Shown piece after piece: positions 6,887-16,471 of a stretch of 64,000 nt of DNA. Each line of letters opens with the position of its first letter. Within the stretch, counting starts at the first letter, position 1. Source of the DNA: Flammeovirga sp. SJP92 (lineage in GTDB: Bacteria; Bacteroidota; Bacteroidia; Cytophagales; Flammeovirgaceae); contig NZ_LQAQ01000093.1 of the NCBI RefSeq assembly GCF_001583495.1, positions 62,001-126,000 on the forward strand, read 5' to 3'. Below the pieces are notes generated by a model, which did not search any database, was not told where the DNA came from, and worked only from the letters and a program-made list of their open reading frames with translations. Made by a program: the position numbers and the translations under genes.

Positions 6887-8206
6887 ATGGCACAAGTAGA
6901 AATGGTTCTTCCTGCAATGGGAGAAGGCGTTATGGAAGCCACAGTTTTAGAATGGCTAAAACAAGAAGGAGACACAATTACATTGGATGAGTCTGTAGTG
7001 GAAGTAGCTACTGATAAAGTAGATACGGAAGTTCCAGCAACAGTGGAAGGTGTAATCAAATCAATCTTAGTTCAGAAAGACGATGTCGTTCAGATTGGTT
7101 CTCCAATAGCTATTGTTGAAACGGAGGGCGGAGACGATGCTCCTGCTGAAGAACCCCTAAAAGATGTTGAGGAAGTGGCACAGACAATTATGTCTGATAT
7201 CAATCAAGCAGCTTCTTTTCCAACTGAAATTAGTGCAAAAAGTGGAAATAGATTCTATTCTCCATTAGTAAGAAATATTGCGAAGACTGAAGGTATTTCA
7301 CAAGAAGTTTTAGATTCAATTCCAGGTACTGGAAAAGATGGCAGAGTGACTAAAGATGACATCTTGTCATTCATTAAAGATGGAGCACCTCAATCTGCTT
7401 CTGCAAAAACAGCAGCTCCAGCTCCTGTAGCTCAAACTTCTGCTCCGGCACCAGCTCCAAAGGCTGTTACGCCTCCTCCAGCTGTTGCTTTAGACAATGG
7501 AGATGAAGTGATCGAAATGGACCGAGTGCGTAAGATGATTGCCGATAGAATGGTAAGCTCTAAGCACACTGCTCCTCACGTGACTTCTTGTGTGGAAGCT
7601 GACTTGACAAATGTTGTGCTTTGGAGAAACAAACACAAGGAAAGCTTTAAGAAGAAAGAAGGTGCCAACCTTACTTTTATGCCGATCATTATCTCTGCGA
7701 TTGCCAAAGCGATCAAAGAATATCCAATGATCAACGTACAAGTGGATGGTAGCAATATCGTAGTGAAAAAGGATATCAATATTGGTATGGCTGTAGCAAT
7801 GCCAAACGGTAACCTTATTGTTCCTGTCATCAAAAATGCGGACCGCTATAGTTTAAGCGGATTGGCCATTAAGATTCAGGACTTATCAATCCGTGCTAGA
7901 GAAAACAGATTGAAGCCAGACGAATTACAAGGTGGTACTTACACAGTATCTAACATTGGTTCATTTGGTAACACAATCGGTACGCCTATCATTCTTCAAC
8001 CACAAGTGGCGATTATGGCTGTAGGCACAATCAGAAAGAAACCTGCTGTTATTGAGACGCCACAAGGTGATACAATCGGTATTCGTCAATTTGCTTACTT
8101 CTCTCACTCTTATGATCACCGTGTAGTAGATGGTGCTCTTGGAGGTATGATGGTAAGAAAAGTTGCAGATATATTAGAAGGCTGGGATCTAAACCAAGAA
8201 GTTTAA
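6887..8206 (+). CDS. 2-oxoacid dehydrogenase E2 (dihydrolipoamide acyltransferase)
   Basis: The 439-residue protein has the full E2 architecture: a lipoyl domain (residues 2-77) with the lipoylated lysine in ATDKVDTEVP (Lys44), an E3/E1-binding domain (about 122-165, SPLVRNIAKTEGI), an Ala/Pro-rich flexible linker (about 170-200) and a catalytic domain (about 207-436) ending in the active-site motif SYDHRVVDGALGG. It transfers the acyl group from lipoamide to CoA in a pyruvate or branched-chain 2-oxoacid dehydrogenase complex. E1 and E3 genes are not adjacent, so the substrate is undecided; the single lipoyl domain would fit a branched-chain-type E2. Confidence 0.9.
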   Translation: MAQVEMVLPAMGEGVMEATVLEWLKQEGDTITLDESVVEVATDKVDTEVPATVEGVIKSILVQKDDVVQIGSPIAIVETEGGDDAPAEEPLKDVEEVAQTIMSDINQAASFPTEISAKSGNRFYSPLVRNIAKTEGISQEVLDSIPGTGKDGRVTKDDILSFIKDGAPQSASAKTAAPAPVAQTSAPAPAPKAVTPPPAVALDNGDEVIEMDRVRKMIADRMVSSKHTAPHVTSCVEADLTNVVLWRNKHKESFKKKEGANLTFMPIIISAIAKAIKEYPMINVQVDGSNIVVKKDINIGMAVAMPNGNLIVPVIKNADRYSLSGLAIKIQDLSIRARENRLKPDELQGGTYTVSNIGSFGNTIGTPIILQPQVAIMAVGTIRKKPAVIETPQGDTIGIRQFAYFSHSYDHRVVDGALGGMMVRKVADILEGWDLNQEV

Positions 8207-8207
8207 G

Positions 8208-8362
8208 CTGTTGAGCATTTAAAATTGGGATAAGTTGGATTATTATTTTTAAGTCTAATCAAGGCAGAATTGAAGAGCATAGCCGAAGCTACGTGATGAT
8301 ATTCTAACGCAGAGTAGGCTAAAAAAGAAAATCCAATACTCACGATTTTAATTGTTCAATAG
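8208..8362. repeat. Imperfect long inverted repeat downstream of the E2 gene
   Basis: Arms of about 45 bp (starting GCTGTTGAGCATTTAAAATT at the left, and its imperfect reverse complement ending GTTCAATAGCT at the right) enclose a centre with GCATAGCCGAAGCTACGTGA. The transcript would fold into one long hairpin. I see no ORF in it. Confidence 0.45.
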
Positions 8363-8400
8363 CTGAAGTAGTATTATTCCAAGTTTTCAAATTCTAAAAA

Positions 8401-8434
8401 GAGGTGTTTTCTATAATGAAGACACCTTTTTTTT
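8401..8434 (+). terminator. Intrinsic terminator
   Basis: Stem AGGTGT/ACACCT (8402-8407 and 8422-8427) is followed by eight T. It closes the E2 transcription unit. The next 300 bp, up to the regulatory region at 8751, are AT-rich with nothing recognisable. Confidence 0.6.
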
Positions 8435-8750
8435 CATTTATGAACACTACTCTGAAAAGCTGTATCCAAAAGCGGACACTTTTATGAAATCCATAATTAA
8501 ACTACCATTAAATAGCCTAACATTGCAATATAAATAATTATTCAACTTAAAAAATATACATATTTCAAAAATTAGATCATTTCTTACAGTTCTGCTAACA
8601 AACAACACCAATCAATATGCACTCCCATTCCATTATCGAAATAATTACACAAAAAACAATGGTGATCATGATCATTTATTCTGATTTTTTATTGACCTAG
8701 GTCAACATTCAGAATATTATTCTGTAATAAAAAGAGTAATTCGTACGTTT

Positions 8751-8870
8751 ATGAACACATTGTTCATTAAAAGCACTGTTTTAAGTATGTATTTTACACT
8801 TAAAACACCCAAACCAGCAGCAAACAAACTCTATAACAGCAAGTTAACTTCTTTTGGCACATGATTAGTA
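8751..8870 (+). promoter_or_regulatory. Enhancer-like inverted repeat and -24/-12 (sigma-54-like) promoter of exported paralog 1
   Basis: An inverted repeat TGAACA-N3-TGTTCA (8752-8766) lies 97 bp upstream of TTGGCAC-N7-AGTA (8854-8870). The GG and the downstream G are exactly 12 bp apart as in sigma-54 promoters, although the -12 element has GT in place of GC. TACACTTAAAA sits 36 bp after the palindrome centre. The same arrangement occurs at 16302-16420 and 60362-60480. Confidence 0.5.
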
Positions 8871-8923
8871 TTATTCTAAGCATCAGACAAAAAAATAATT
8901 GCACTTTAAAATATATAGCTGTT

Positions 8924-9313
8924 ATGAAAACTTTAAAATATTTCTTCGCATTCATCTTCGTAGCACTTGTTTCTTTAAATACAACATTTGCAACTAACAC
9001 AGACAACGAAGACGAGATTACGAAACTAAGAGCTTCAGTAGAAAACGCTGACAATTGGTCTACGTATGCTGATGCAGCAGAAAGATGTATTGAGTTAAAG
9101 ACTAACCTTAGCGAAGCTTACGTATGGTTAGAAACAGCAATTCAGATGGCTCCTAACGCTAGAAACTACGAGTTGAAAGGAGATTATCTAAAACTAAATG
9201 GTGCTAAAGACATGGCTGTAGAAGCTTACAGACAAGCCATTTTGAAAGGATTAAACGACGATACTTTTGACATCCAAAATGTTCAAAAGAAATTGTTGAA
9301 GCTAACAAGATAA
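8924..9313 (+). CDS. Small exported TPR-like helical protein, paralog 1 of 4
   Basis: The start was set at ATG 8924 because it gives a signal peptide (about residues 1-22, ending TTFA) matching the other three paralogs; an upstream in-frame ATG at 8861 would start inside the promoter. The 129-residue product is all-helical in appearance: TNTDNEDEITKLRASVENA, then AAERCIELKTNLSEAYVWLE, then a TPR-like repeat LKGDYLKLNGAKDMAVEAYR. One cysteine lies in AAERCIELK, conserved in all four copies. It resembles the helical C-terminal segment of some DUF2911 proteins, a loose resemblance only. Function unknown; periplasmic location inferred. Confidence 0.75.
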   Translation: MKTLKYFFAFIFVALVSLNTTFATNTDNEDEITKLRASVENADNWSTYADAAERCIELKTNLSEAYVWLETAIQMAPNARNYELKGDYLKLNGAKDMAVEAYRQAILKGLNDDTFDIQNVQKKLLKLTR

Positions 9314-9362
9314 GTAGTTAGCAAAAAGATATAAAATAATTAATTGAATTGAGCTAGTATTA

Positions 9363-9396
9363 AATGCTGTTGGAGCTTTCCGACAGCATTTTTTTG
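9363..9396 (+). terminator. Intrinsic terminator of exported paralog 1
   Basis: Perfect stem AATGCTGT/ACAGCATT (9363-9370, 9383-9390) followed by a T run. Confidence 0.7.
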
Positions 9397-9594
9397 TTTG
9401 TCTATAGTGTGATGATAAATCAGATCAACTATAAATAAAGGTTCACATCAATGATGTTTTATTTGTTACATTGTTTTTCATTTGTAAAACATTGATTCAT
9501 AATTAAATTTATACTTTTTAAAACACTTAAAGTAAGATGACTCTTTTCAAAACTTTTTGACAAGAGATGTTGCGAACTATTATTTTATCAAATC

Positions 9595-12500
9595 ATGAAA
9601 TTAAAATACTTTTTATTTTTGGGATGCTTCATAGTGTTTCATTTCAACTATGCTCAAGAAATCACTAAACTAAATGATGAGCACAATACTTCAACAAACA
9701 ATCTTACAACCGAAGATGGAAGGCTGGAAGAAAATAACTTCCAAAAACAGATTCAAAAAGACTCAGCAGAAATCGATTCAAAAGCACAAAAAATTAAATC
9801 GTTTACTGCAAATGAAAAACATGATCAGATAATATCTTCGTATTATAATGATTTTTTACGAAAAGAACAGTTGAATCATTTTCAATTGAAGTATGGAATA
9901 GATACGATTGATATTTCAAGTAGAGAAAGAGGTACTAACCCAACTAAACTGACTTTCTCTGAAACCAAACTCCCTAATCAACTTACTAATTCATTTATTG
10001 AACATGTAAAATTGGGGAAAGAAAAACTTTTAAAAGATAGACAAAACTGGATTAGAACGCACCTTACGTACAACAGCCAACTATTAGAAGATGAGCAGAA
10101 AGTTTTTAATATCTTATCTGAAGAAAATATAGATATTAATAAAAATGAAGTGATTGGAAAAAGTGGCTCAAGATTACTCATAGAAGATGATATCGTACTT
10201 CTATTTGACTCGACGATCTGGTACAAGATTATTTCTTCAACAGATTCAATCCCAACTCAGAAGATGTATAGAACATTCAATAGTAACAATGATCAAATCT
10301 CTTATCAAAATTATGTACTCGATGAAGAAGATAATTGGTATATCAATGACGAAGCTGCATTTGAGTATAATGACGATGGACAATTAATTAATAGTAATAA
10401 TAAGGCTATTAGAGAAGGAAAGCTTGTTACAGTTTCTATATCAAAATTCACATGGAAAAGTGAATTAGAAGGTATTGAAGAAAGGTATGAATATGACGAT
10501 TTTACTCAACAAATAGAAAAAAAATATAGGAGAGAATTCAAGTATCATAGTCTTTCTAATCCAATCGAAATAAATATTGATTATGAATACAATAGCTTTT
10601 ATGATTTTGATGCAAATTTACAAGAATATTTAGGATCCCTTAAAGATGAATATACTTATGATGATAATAACAACTTAATCTCTAGAAAACATTATTATTG
10701 GAGTAAACAAACTACGGATTGGGTTCTTTCTGATTTTATTGAGTATGAAATAGATAATAATGGCCGACTAATTTCAACAATTGAAAGTTATAGTAATGCA
10801 CTAATTACTAATTTAAAAAAAAGAAATAAAGAGGTCGTCAACTATGATAATAATGGAAATCAAATCTTATATGGACGATATAAATGGAATGAGTCTCAAC
10901 AAGATTGGATAGGTTTACAAAAATCAACATCTGTTTACAATGATCAAAACCAAGTTTTATCAAGAATATATTTCTCTTGGTCATCTGAAAAGAAGAAATT
11001 TATACCAACTAATAAGAATACTTATAATTACACTAATGAAAAGCAAACTTTAGTTGAAAATGAGGTTTATGATCAAATAGATGAGAGCTGGAATAAAAAT
11101 TACAAATATATCTATGCTTTTGATGAAAATGGGTATAACACTAAAATAGAATATTATGTTGGTAACAATAATAATGAATGGAAACTAGTAAGCACCGATA
11201 CTTCTACTTATGATGAAAAAGGACGTTTAATTTCTAAAATTGATTTCCGTGAAGACGAAGGATATCAATTCAATATCAGTTATGATTATACTGATGACAA
11301 TATGACCAAAGAAATTATTCAAGAATGGGATCAAGATCTAGAGAAATGGGTTAATCAACAACAATATTATTATACTACAATAGTTAAAGATAATGCTTCA
11401 ACATGGATGATGAGTGACTGGAATAATGAAAAGGAGCAATGGGAATTTAATCGTAGAATTGATTTAACTTATGATAATGATGGAAATGAAACCTCTAAAA
11501 AAACATATACCGGAGCTATAGATAACTGGGAGAAAAATGGATATACAACTTATGAATATGATGAATATGGTAGTGTAACAAAAAAACAGGAATTTAAACT
11601 AATGGATAATGATTGGTCCAATGAAGCTTATTCTACAGATATTTTTCAATTTGATTATAAAGGTAGAATCCTTTTAGAGGAAAGAATTATTCCATCGAAT
11701 CCAGATATCAGCTATAAATTTGAATATGAATATGCACCTTTTAAGGATTATGAAACCGTTAAAATTCACTTATACGGTCTTCCCAACAACTACACCTCAG
11801 GCAACAAAATAGAACAAAAATATTATAATTCTTATATGCTATATGAGTATATCAATAATTATAAATGGGACGGAAAAGAATGGAAAGGTAATTATAGACA
11901 TGAATATGCTTACAACGATTTAGATAATTTTATATTTAGTAAAACACTATATAATTTTGACGATGAACAAAATATGACTGGAAATCAATATTTCTATAAA
12001 TACGATACCTCCGGAAATACTGTACATAGTCTATCTCAAGAATTCGAAAATAAAAAATGGATCAATGTTTCAGAAAGAGAGTATGAATATAATGAAAACA
12101 ACAATAAAATATTAGAATTATCTTTTTCAAACTGGGATGATGATAAAAAAGAATACACTCAAGGTTATAGAACTACGAATGTATATAATGAAGATAATGA
12201 TTATATTAAAACTACTACACAAAAATATAATAATGGAAGTTGGTCAAACTCGAATAAGAAAGAATATGAATATATAGATAAAAATATATTTAACATTACA
12301 GATTATTCTTATAAAGAGGATTATTGGTTAAAAAATAGTCTGTGGGAGTATAAGTACGATGAAGAGTTATTTATTGAAAAAGAGACTTACCATAATATTA
12401 CTTATGCAGGAGAAACTGAAATATCAACAAAAACAACTGAAAGAATAACCTACTTCGCTTCCCCCAAAAAAAGATCAAGACTGAAAGAATACTATAAAAC

Positions 12501-14250
12501 TCTTTTAAATAGTTCAACTAATATTCACGAAATCTGTAATCAATTTGAAACATTCAGGAGCACTTATAATCTAAAAGAGGAGTTTGATGGTTATGTTACT
12601 CAAGATCATTCTTTATTTATAAAAGAAGACTCTGTAAATAATAATCTTACCTCTAGAACTTACTATTCAAATAATGGTTCATATAATTCTCCTAATTGGG
12701 TTCCTATCGAAAAGTATGAATATGAAAACTCCAACGGAGTCCAATCGGGAATTACTCAATATATTTATAATGGATCTACATTTGATGCCGTCATAAAATA
12801 TAACCAAACCTACTCTGAGGAAGATGAAGTATACACCTTTTTTAAATATGAATACAAAAATGGCGTCTTTGAAAATAAAACTAAGAACGAATATCAGCTA
12901 GACAACGAAAATCAGTATATATTTCTAGCTACATATCATTGGGATAGTACTCATGAAAAATGGAAAGGTTCTTTGAAAAAAGAATATGAACAGTCAGCCA
13001 ATGAGAATTGGTCTTCATACGCTCAATACATTTGGAATTATAAAAGTGATGAATGGATTGGAGAATATAAAAAAGTTGATAAAGGAAATAGAATTGAATA
13101 TGCTGAGTGGGATTTTAATAACAAACGTTGGTTATTTACCCACAGTGAAACAACAACTCAGAAAGGGGAACAAACTATTTATGAAAATGATGTTTGGTTT
13201 AAAAACGAATGGATACCAAACTATAAAACTACAACCTCTGAAATTTCAGGTAAAAAAGTAATAGAAACGTTAAGGTGGATTAATCAAAAATGGAATAAAT
13301 CAGCCAAAATAACTAGCTATAAAAATGTAAATGGTTTTATAGTTACTGAGTCTGCTGAAGGCATTAATGGTGAATGGAAAAATAAATCAAAAGTAATAGA
13401 AATTAAAAATATGTCTGTAGATACACCAAAAAGAGAGGGCTGGCTTACAGAAACAGAATATTTCTATTGGATAGAGCAAGAATGGAAAGAAATTGAAATA
13501 ATAGAAATTCTTAGTGGTCGGGTTGAAAACTTTTATATTGCCTTTTTTGAATTTGATAAAGCCGAAAATAAATATTTACCTTCACATAAATATGATCTAT
13601 CGTATAAATATACATGGAATAACGAGCTTGAAGATTGGCTTGGTATCAGATCAAATTCAAACACAATCTCAAACATTACTAAAAAATGGAACAACGACAC
13701 TCAACAATGGGAACTCTATGAAAGAAAATCAGACTTCTACTCTCCTGTCATTACTTTCAATATCCCAGAGTCCATTCCATTTAATCTAACAAACCCTACT
13801 TATACATTGGATATTGTCACTACTGCACCTGGCTTGAGTGTCACATCTTCTGTTGAATCAGTTGAGTTCGATGGTTTAGAATTAAAGTACAAAGAGAGTG
13901 GTGTCGTTGATTTAGTGATATCTACTCCTGCAGGGGTCACCTCTGATGGAACTCCTTATACTGCCCGTGAGTTGAATACAAGTTTCACTATTGAGGAAGC
14001 TTTGAGTATTGATGATGTTGTTTTAGAATCTCAAATTATTGCTTACCCTAACCCTGCTTCAGATTTTGTAAAAATAATGGCACCTTCTGGAACTGTTATT
14101 TCATCTATTGAAGTGATTACAAACCAAGGAGCTAAAATAGATACTATAAATGCTTCTATCATTGATGTGAGAGGATACAGTAATGGTATATATTTTTTAA
14201 GAATAAATACCAACAAAGGAATCATCTCAAAACCATTTATTGTAAAATAA
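9595..14250 (+). CDS. Giant secreted repeat protein with T9SS sorting tail (1551 residues)
   Basis: A signal peptide (about 1-20, ending NYAQ) leads into roughly 1,250 residues of degenerate repeats, about 40 residues each, built around a tryptophan turn and tyrosine-rich strands (W...W...YEYNENNN, TYDDNGN). These look like YD/RHS-type or MORN-type beta repeats. An Ig-like segment follows at about 1380-1470, then a type A T9SS C-terminal domain (about 1480-1551) with the signature YPNPASDFVKI and ending KPFIVK. It should be exported across the outer membrane by T9SS and anchored or released. It is very rich in Asn, Lys and Tyr. No enzyme motif is seen; adhesion or a structural role is a guess. 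Confidence 0.75.
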   Translation: MKLKYFLFLGCFIVFHFNYAQEITKLNDEHNTSTNNLTTEDGRLEENNFQKQIQKDSAEIDSKAQKIKSFTANEKHDQIISSYYNDFLRKEQLNHFQLKYGIDTIDISSRERGTNPTKLTFSETKLPNQLTNSFIEHVKLGKEKLLKDRQNWIRTHLTYNSQLLEDEQKVFNILSEENIDINKNEVIGKSGSRLLIEDDIVLLFDSTIWYKIISSTDSIPTQKMYRTFNSNNDQISYQNYVLDEEDNWYINDEAAFEYNDDGQLINSNNKAIREGKLVTVSISKFTWKSELEGIEERYEYDDFTQQIEKKYRREFKYHSLSNPIEINIDYEYNSFYDFDANLQEYLGSLKDEYTYDDNNNLISRKHYYWSKQTTDWVLSDFIEYEIDNNGRLISTIESYSNALITNLKKRNKEVVNYDNNGNQILYGRYKWNESQQDWIGLQKSTSVYNDQNQVLSRIYFSWSSEKKKFIPTNKNTYNYTNEKQTLVENEVYDQIDESWNKNYKYIYAFDENGYNTKIEYYVGNNNNEWKLVSTDTSTYDEKGRLISKIDFREDEGYQFNISYDYTDDNMTKEIIQEWDQDLEKWVNQQQYYYTTIVKDNASTWMMSDWNNEKEQWEFNRRIDLTYDNDGNETSKKTYTGAIDNWEKNGYTTYEYDEYGSVTKKQEFKLMDNDWSNEAYSTDIFQFDYKGRILLEERIIPSNPDISYKFEYEYAPFKDYETVKIHLYGLPNNYTSGNKIEQKYYNSYMLYEYINNYKWDGKEWKGNYRHEYAYNDLDNFIFSKTLYNFDDEQNMTGNQYFYKYDTSGNTVHSLSQEFENKKWINVSEREYEYNENNNKILELSFSNWDDDKKEYTQGYRTTNVYNEDNDYIKTTTQKYNNGSWSNSNKKEYEYIDKNIFNITDYSYKEDYWLKNSLWEYKYDEELFIEKETYHNITYAGETEISTKTTERITYFASPKKRSRLKEYYKTLLNSSTNIHEICNQFETFRSTYNLKEEFDGYVTQDHSLFIKEDSVNNNLTSRTYYSNNGSYNSPNWVPIEKYEYENSNGVQSGITQYIYNGSTFDAVIKYNQTYSEEDEVYTFFKYEYKNGVFENKTKNEYQLDNENQYIFLATYHWDSTHEKWKGSLKKEYEQSANENWSSYAQYIWNYKSDEWIGEYKKVDKGNRIEYAEWDFNNKRWLFTHSETTTQKGEQTIYENDVWFKNEWIPNYKTTTSEISGKKVIETLRWINQKWNKSAKITSYKNVNGFIVTESAEGINGEWKNKSKVIEIKNMSVDTPKREGWLTETEYFYWIEQEWKEIEIIEILSGRVENFYIAFFEFDKAENKYLPSHKYDLSYKYTWNNELEDWLGIRSNSNTISNITKKWNNDTQQWELYERKSDFYSPVITFNIPESIPFNLTNPTYTLDIVTTAPGLSVTSSVESVEFDGLELKYKESGVVDLVISTPAGVTSDGTPYTARELNTSFTIEEALSIDDVVLESQIIAYPNPASDFVKIMAPSGTVISSIEVITNQGAKIDTINASIIDVRGYSNGIYFLRINTNKGIISKPFIVK

Positions 14251-14273
14251 GGTTTTGATATTTCTCTAGTTTA

Positions 14274-14316
14274 AAAAAGTTCGATTGGATGTTTTTCAAT
14301 CGAACTTTTTCTTTTT
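14274..14316 (+). terminator. Intrinsic terminator of the giant repeat protein
   Basis: 14-bp stem AAAAAGTTCGATTG/CAATCGAACTTTTT with a 9-nt loop, then a further T-rich tail. Confidence 0.75.
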
Positions 14317-14331
14317 AAATATGAAATGCTC

Positions 14332-14575
14332 TGTAAACTAAATTTTCGTTATTTATTACATTTAGAAATCAGGAGATTTCTGATGATTTGAAGGGCACGA
14401 ATGACGCTTAACATTCGCGCCAGTGGGTAGGAGTGGAATTTAGATTTTGACTTCTAAGCCTAGATTTTTTGCTTCGTTTTTCATCAATGGAAAAATGAAG
14501 AGGAAGTAAGCTTGGAAGTAGAACATAAAAAGCTTGTAAAAATGTCGATTGAAAGTTGACAATGATTTAGTTTAG
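14332..14575 (+). mobile_element. MITE-like composite element, short copy (with REP-A at its left end)
   Basis: The left end is TGTAAACTAAATTTTCG; the right end ends TTTAGTTTAGAG, roughly its inverted repeat. The interior holds a REP-A copy (14363-14422) followed by a shortened form of the body seen in full at 46807-47188, including TTTTTTGCTTCGTTTTT. No ORF. The rest of the gap, to 14740, is AT-rich promoter sequence. Confidence 0.55.
14363..14422 (+). repeat. REP-A copy
   Basis: Stem 1 AGAAATC/GATTTCT and stem 2 CGAATG/CATTCG. The usual CGC is missing between the stem 2 arms, shortening the loop. Confidence 0.7.
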
Positions 14576-14739
14576 AGAGTAATACTAACATTTCATAAAA
14601 TATAGAGTAAAAACCACACTTAAACCTTAACAAGTCTTATTTAACCAACTGATTAACAGAAATTAAATATACATTTTCAACTTTTAAATGAACATGACCG
14701 TGTATATAATCGAAATAAAAACACTAAAATTATACAGTC

Positions 14740-15138
14740 ATGAAATCATTAAAACACACTTTAGTTATCGCATTAATTGCTACATTTTCAGTGGGTTCTT
14801 TATTTGCAGGTCCTGCAGACAATGAAGATATTGAAATTAAATTATTGCGTGAATCGGTTGAGAATGCTTCTGCTAATGATTGGGCGGCCTACTCAAAAGC
14901 AGCTGAAAGATGTATTCAGATGCAGAGTAATTTGAGTGAGGCATATGTGTGGATTGAAAAATCTATTGAAATTGATGAAAATAGTGCAACTTTAGAAGTG
15001 AAGGGAGATTACCTCGCTTTAAATGGATTAAAAGATATGGCGATTGAAACCTATAATAAAGCAATTTTGGAAGGAATGTCTGAAGGAAAAGATATTGAAA
15101 AATTGCAATGGAAAGTTTTAAAGTTATCACGCCGTTAG
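14740..15138 (+). CDS. Small exported TPR-like helical protein, paralog 2 of 4
   Basis: This 132-residue protein has a signal peptide ending near LFAGPAD (about 24), then the family core: DNEDIEIKLLRESVENA, AAERCIQMQSNLSEAYVWIE and the TPR-like VKGDYLALNGLKDMAIETYN, ending KLSRR. It is about as close to paralogs 3 and 4 as to 1. Unlike them it lacks the TTGGCA -24 element upstream and has only a half site (TGAACATGACCG, 14689-14700) 40 bp before the start, so it is probably under different control. A strong terminator follows at 15162. Function unknown. Confidence 0.75.
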   Translation: MKSLKHTLVIALIATFSVGSLFAGPADNEDIEIKLLRESVENASANDWAAYSKAAERCIQMQSNLSEAYVWIEKSIEIDENSATLEVKGDYLALNGLKDMAIETYNKAILEGMSEGKDIEKLQWKVLKLSRR

Positions 15139-15161
15139 AATATTATAAAAATATAAAATTA

Positions 15162-15195
15162 CAGCCTTCAGGAATTTAAACTGAAGGCTTTTTTT
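15162..15195 (+). terminator. Intrinsic terminator of exported paralog 2
   Basis: Stem AGCCTTCAG/CTGAAGGCT followed by seven T. The same stem is reused after paralogs 3 and 4. Confidence 0.75.
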
Positions 15196-15215
15196 GTTCT
15201 CAATAACCGCTATTA

Positions 15216-15791
15216 TTATTCGAATATTAACTGCTTATTGGTTGGAATAATTTCAAACAACTCATCCCAGTAGTATTCATTCCATAGGAAAGACAATGTT
15301 TCATTTCTCAAATCTGGAATATCATTGTCTCCTTGCGTCATAAGGCTCAGGATTGCTACTTCGCTTTGGTCATCAAAAATGACACTCATAGTTTCTCCTT
15401 TCACTCCTCTATGGTCTGCATCTATTAGCGTATGATTCAATTCATGAGCCAGTAACTTTAATCCTACTCCATAATCAATATCAAAAGAACGACGCTGCAT
15501 TTCTCTCCATACTTTTGAATTGTTGTAAACGGTCAGCTTACGGCAATAAAAGCAAGCTTTGGCCAATACTTCCGGATCATTGCTTTCTTCCACAAAAACA
15601 TCAATGGATTTGTGATGTAAAAGTATTCCTCTTTTGGAAGCCTCTTCTAGATATTTGTCTACATAAGGTTTCAATAGCACTGCTTCATCGCTGTTGTAAC
15701 GGACCTCTAAATCTTCAGGTGCTACGTTAAAATCAATCAGGCTACAAGAAGCCAATAACAGAGATAATAGGGTGTAGATAGTAGTTTTCAT
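15216..15791 (-). CDS. Putative zinc metallopeptidase lipoprotein
   Basis: The start was placed at ATG 15789-15791 because it gives a clean lipoprotein signal MKTTIYTLLSLLLASCSLID (lipobox LASC, cysteine 16); the longer frame back to 16010 adds 73 residues without signal-like character. The 191-residue product contains the zinc-binding HExxH as LLAHELNHTLID (about residues 121-132) in the order seen in gluzincin-like putative zinc-binding metallopeptidases of Bacteroidota. CFYCRKLTVY supplies a cysteine pair. It should be an exported, lipid-anchored protease. Substrate unknown; the third zinc ligand could not be fixed. Confidence 0.6.
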   Translation of the reverse strand: MKTTIYTLLSLLLASCSLIDFNVAPEDLEVRYNSDEAVLLKPYVDKYLEEASKRGILLHHKSIDVFVEESNDPEVLAKACFYCRKLTVYNNSKVWREMQRRSFDIDYGVGLKLLAHELNHTLIDADHRGVKGETMSVIFDDQSEVAILSLMTQGDNDIPDLRNETLSFLWNEYYWDELFEIIPTNKQLIFE

Positions 15792-16301
15792 TTCACGTGT
15801 CGAGTTAGTTGTTGTATAGGGTAAACCTTTTACTTTGTGTATATAAACACTCCATGTAAGGACTTGTTTAAAAATATAATTAAAAAAAGTCAGAAAAGCT
15901 TGAAATCTGACATTTTTCAGAGCACTGCAATCCATTTTAATCTCCTCTTTTTTGAAGGATGAAATGGTCAATTCATAGTCAAATTTGATGCATTTTTCAA
16001 AAGCGTACACTTTACATTAATAAAAAACGAACATCATAAACAATTAATGATTTGATAAAAAATATTGATATAAAAAATTAATATTTACACATTTACTAAA
16101 AAAACACTCTATTAATTATAAATTTAATAATTATCATCTTTTCTTTTTAATAAGTGGTAAAAAAGGAAGGAAGAGCCAAAACCACTCACAGAATAATAAC
16201 AACGTATTTTACATATAAATCAAAATATAATTTCAAACAAATGTAAATAAACAACTTAGAACAGAATTATATTTCGATAAATTCATTAAAAATGACCGTT
16301 T

Positions 16302-16420
16302 ATGAACATATTGTTCAAATATGAAATAAAAATTATGTATAAAATACACTTAAAAATACAAAACAACGACATAAACAACTAATTAGCAACAAGTTAACCA
16401 ATCTTGGCAAGCCTTTAGTA
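16302..16420 (+). promoter_or_regulatory. Enhancer-like inverted repeat and -24/-12 promoter of exported paralog 3
   Basis: TGAACA-N3-TGTTCA (16303-16317) is followed by TACACTTAAAA 35 bp from its centre and by TTGGCAAG-N6-AGTA (16404-16420), 96 bp from the centre. The GG-to-G spacing is 12 bp and the start codon lies 54 bp downstream. The flanking AT-rich region from about 16030 is homologous to that before paralog 4. Confidence 0.5.
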
Positions 16421-16471
16421 TATAGTAAAGCATAATTCAATGATACAAGAAAACACAAAACATATATAGTC

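Noticed and set aside
8861-8923. Upstream ATG for exported paralog 1
   Set aside because: It lies inside the conserved -24/-12 promoter element, and the paralogs start at the equivalent of 8924.
15792-16010. N-terminal extension of the metallopeptidase gene
   Set aside because: The added 73 residues would bury a perfect lipoprotein signal peptide that starts at 15791.
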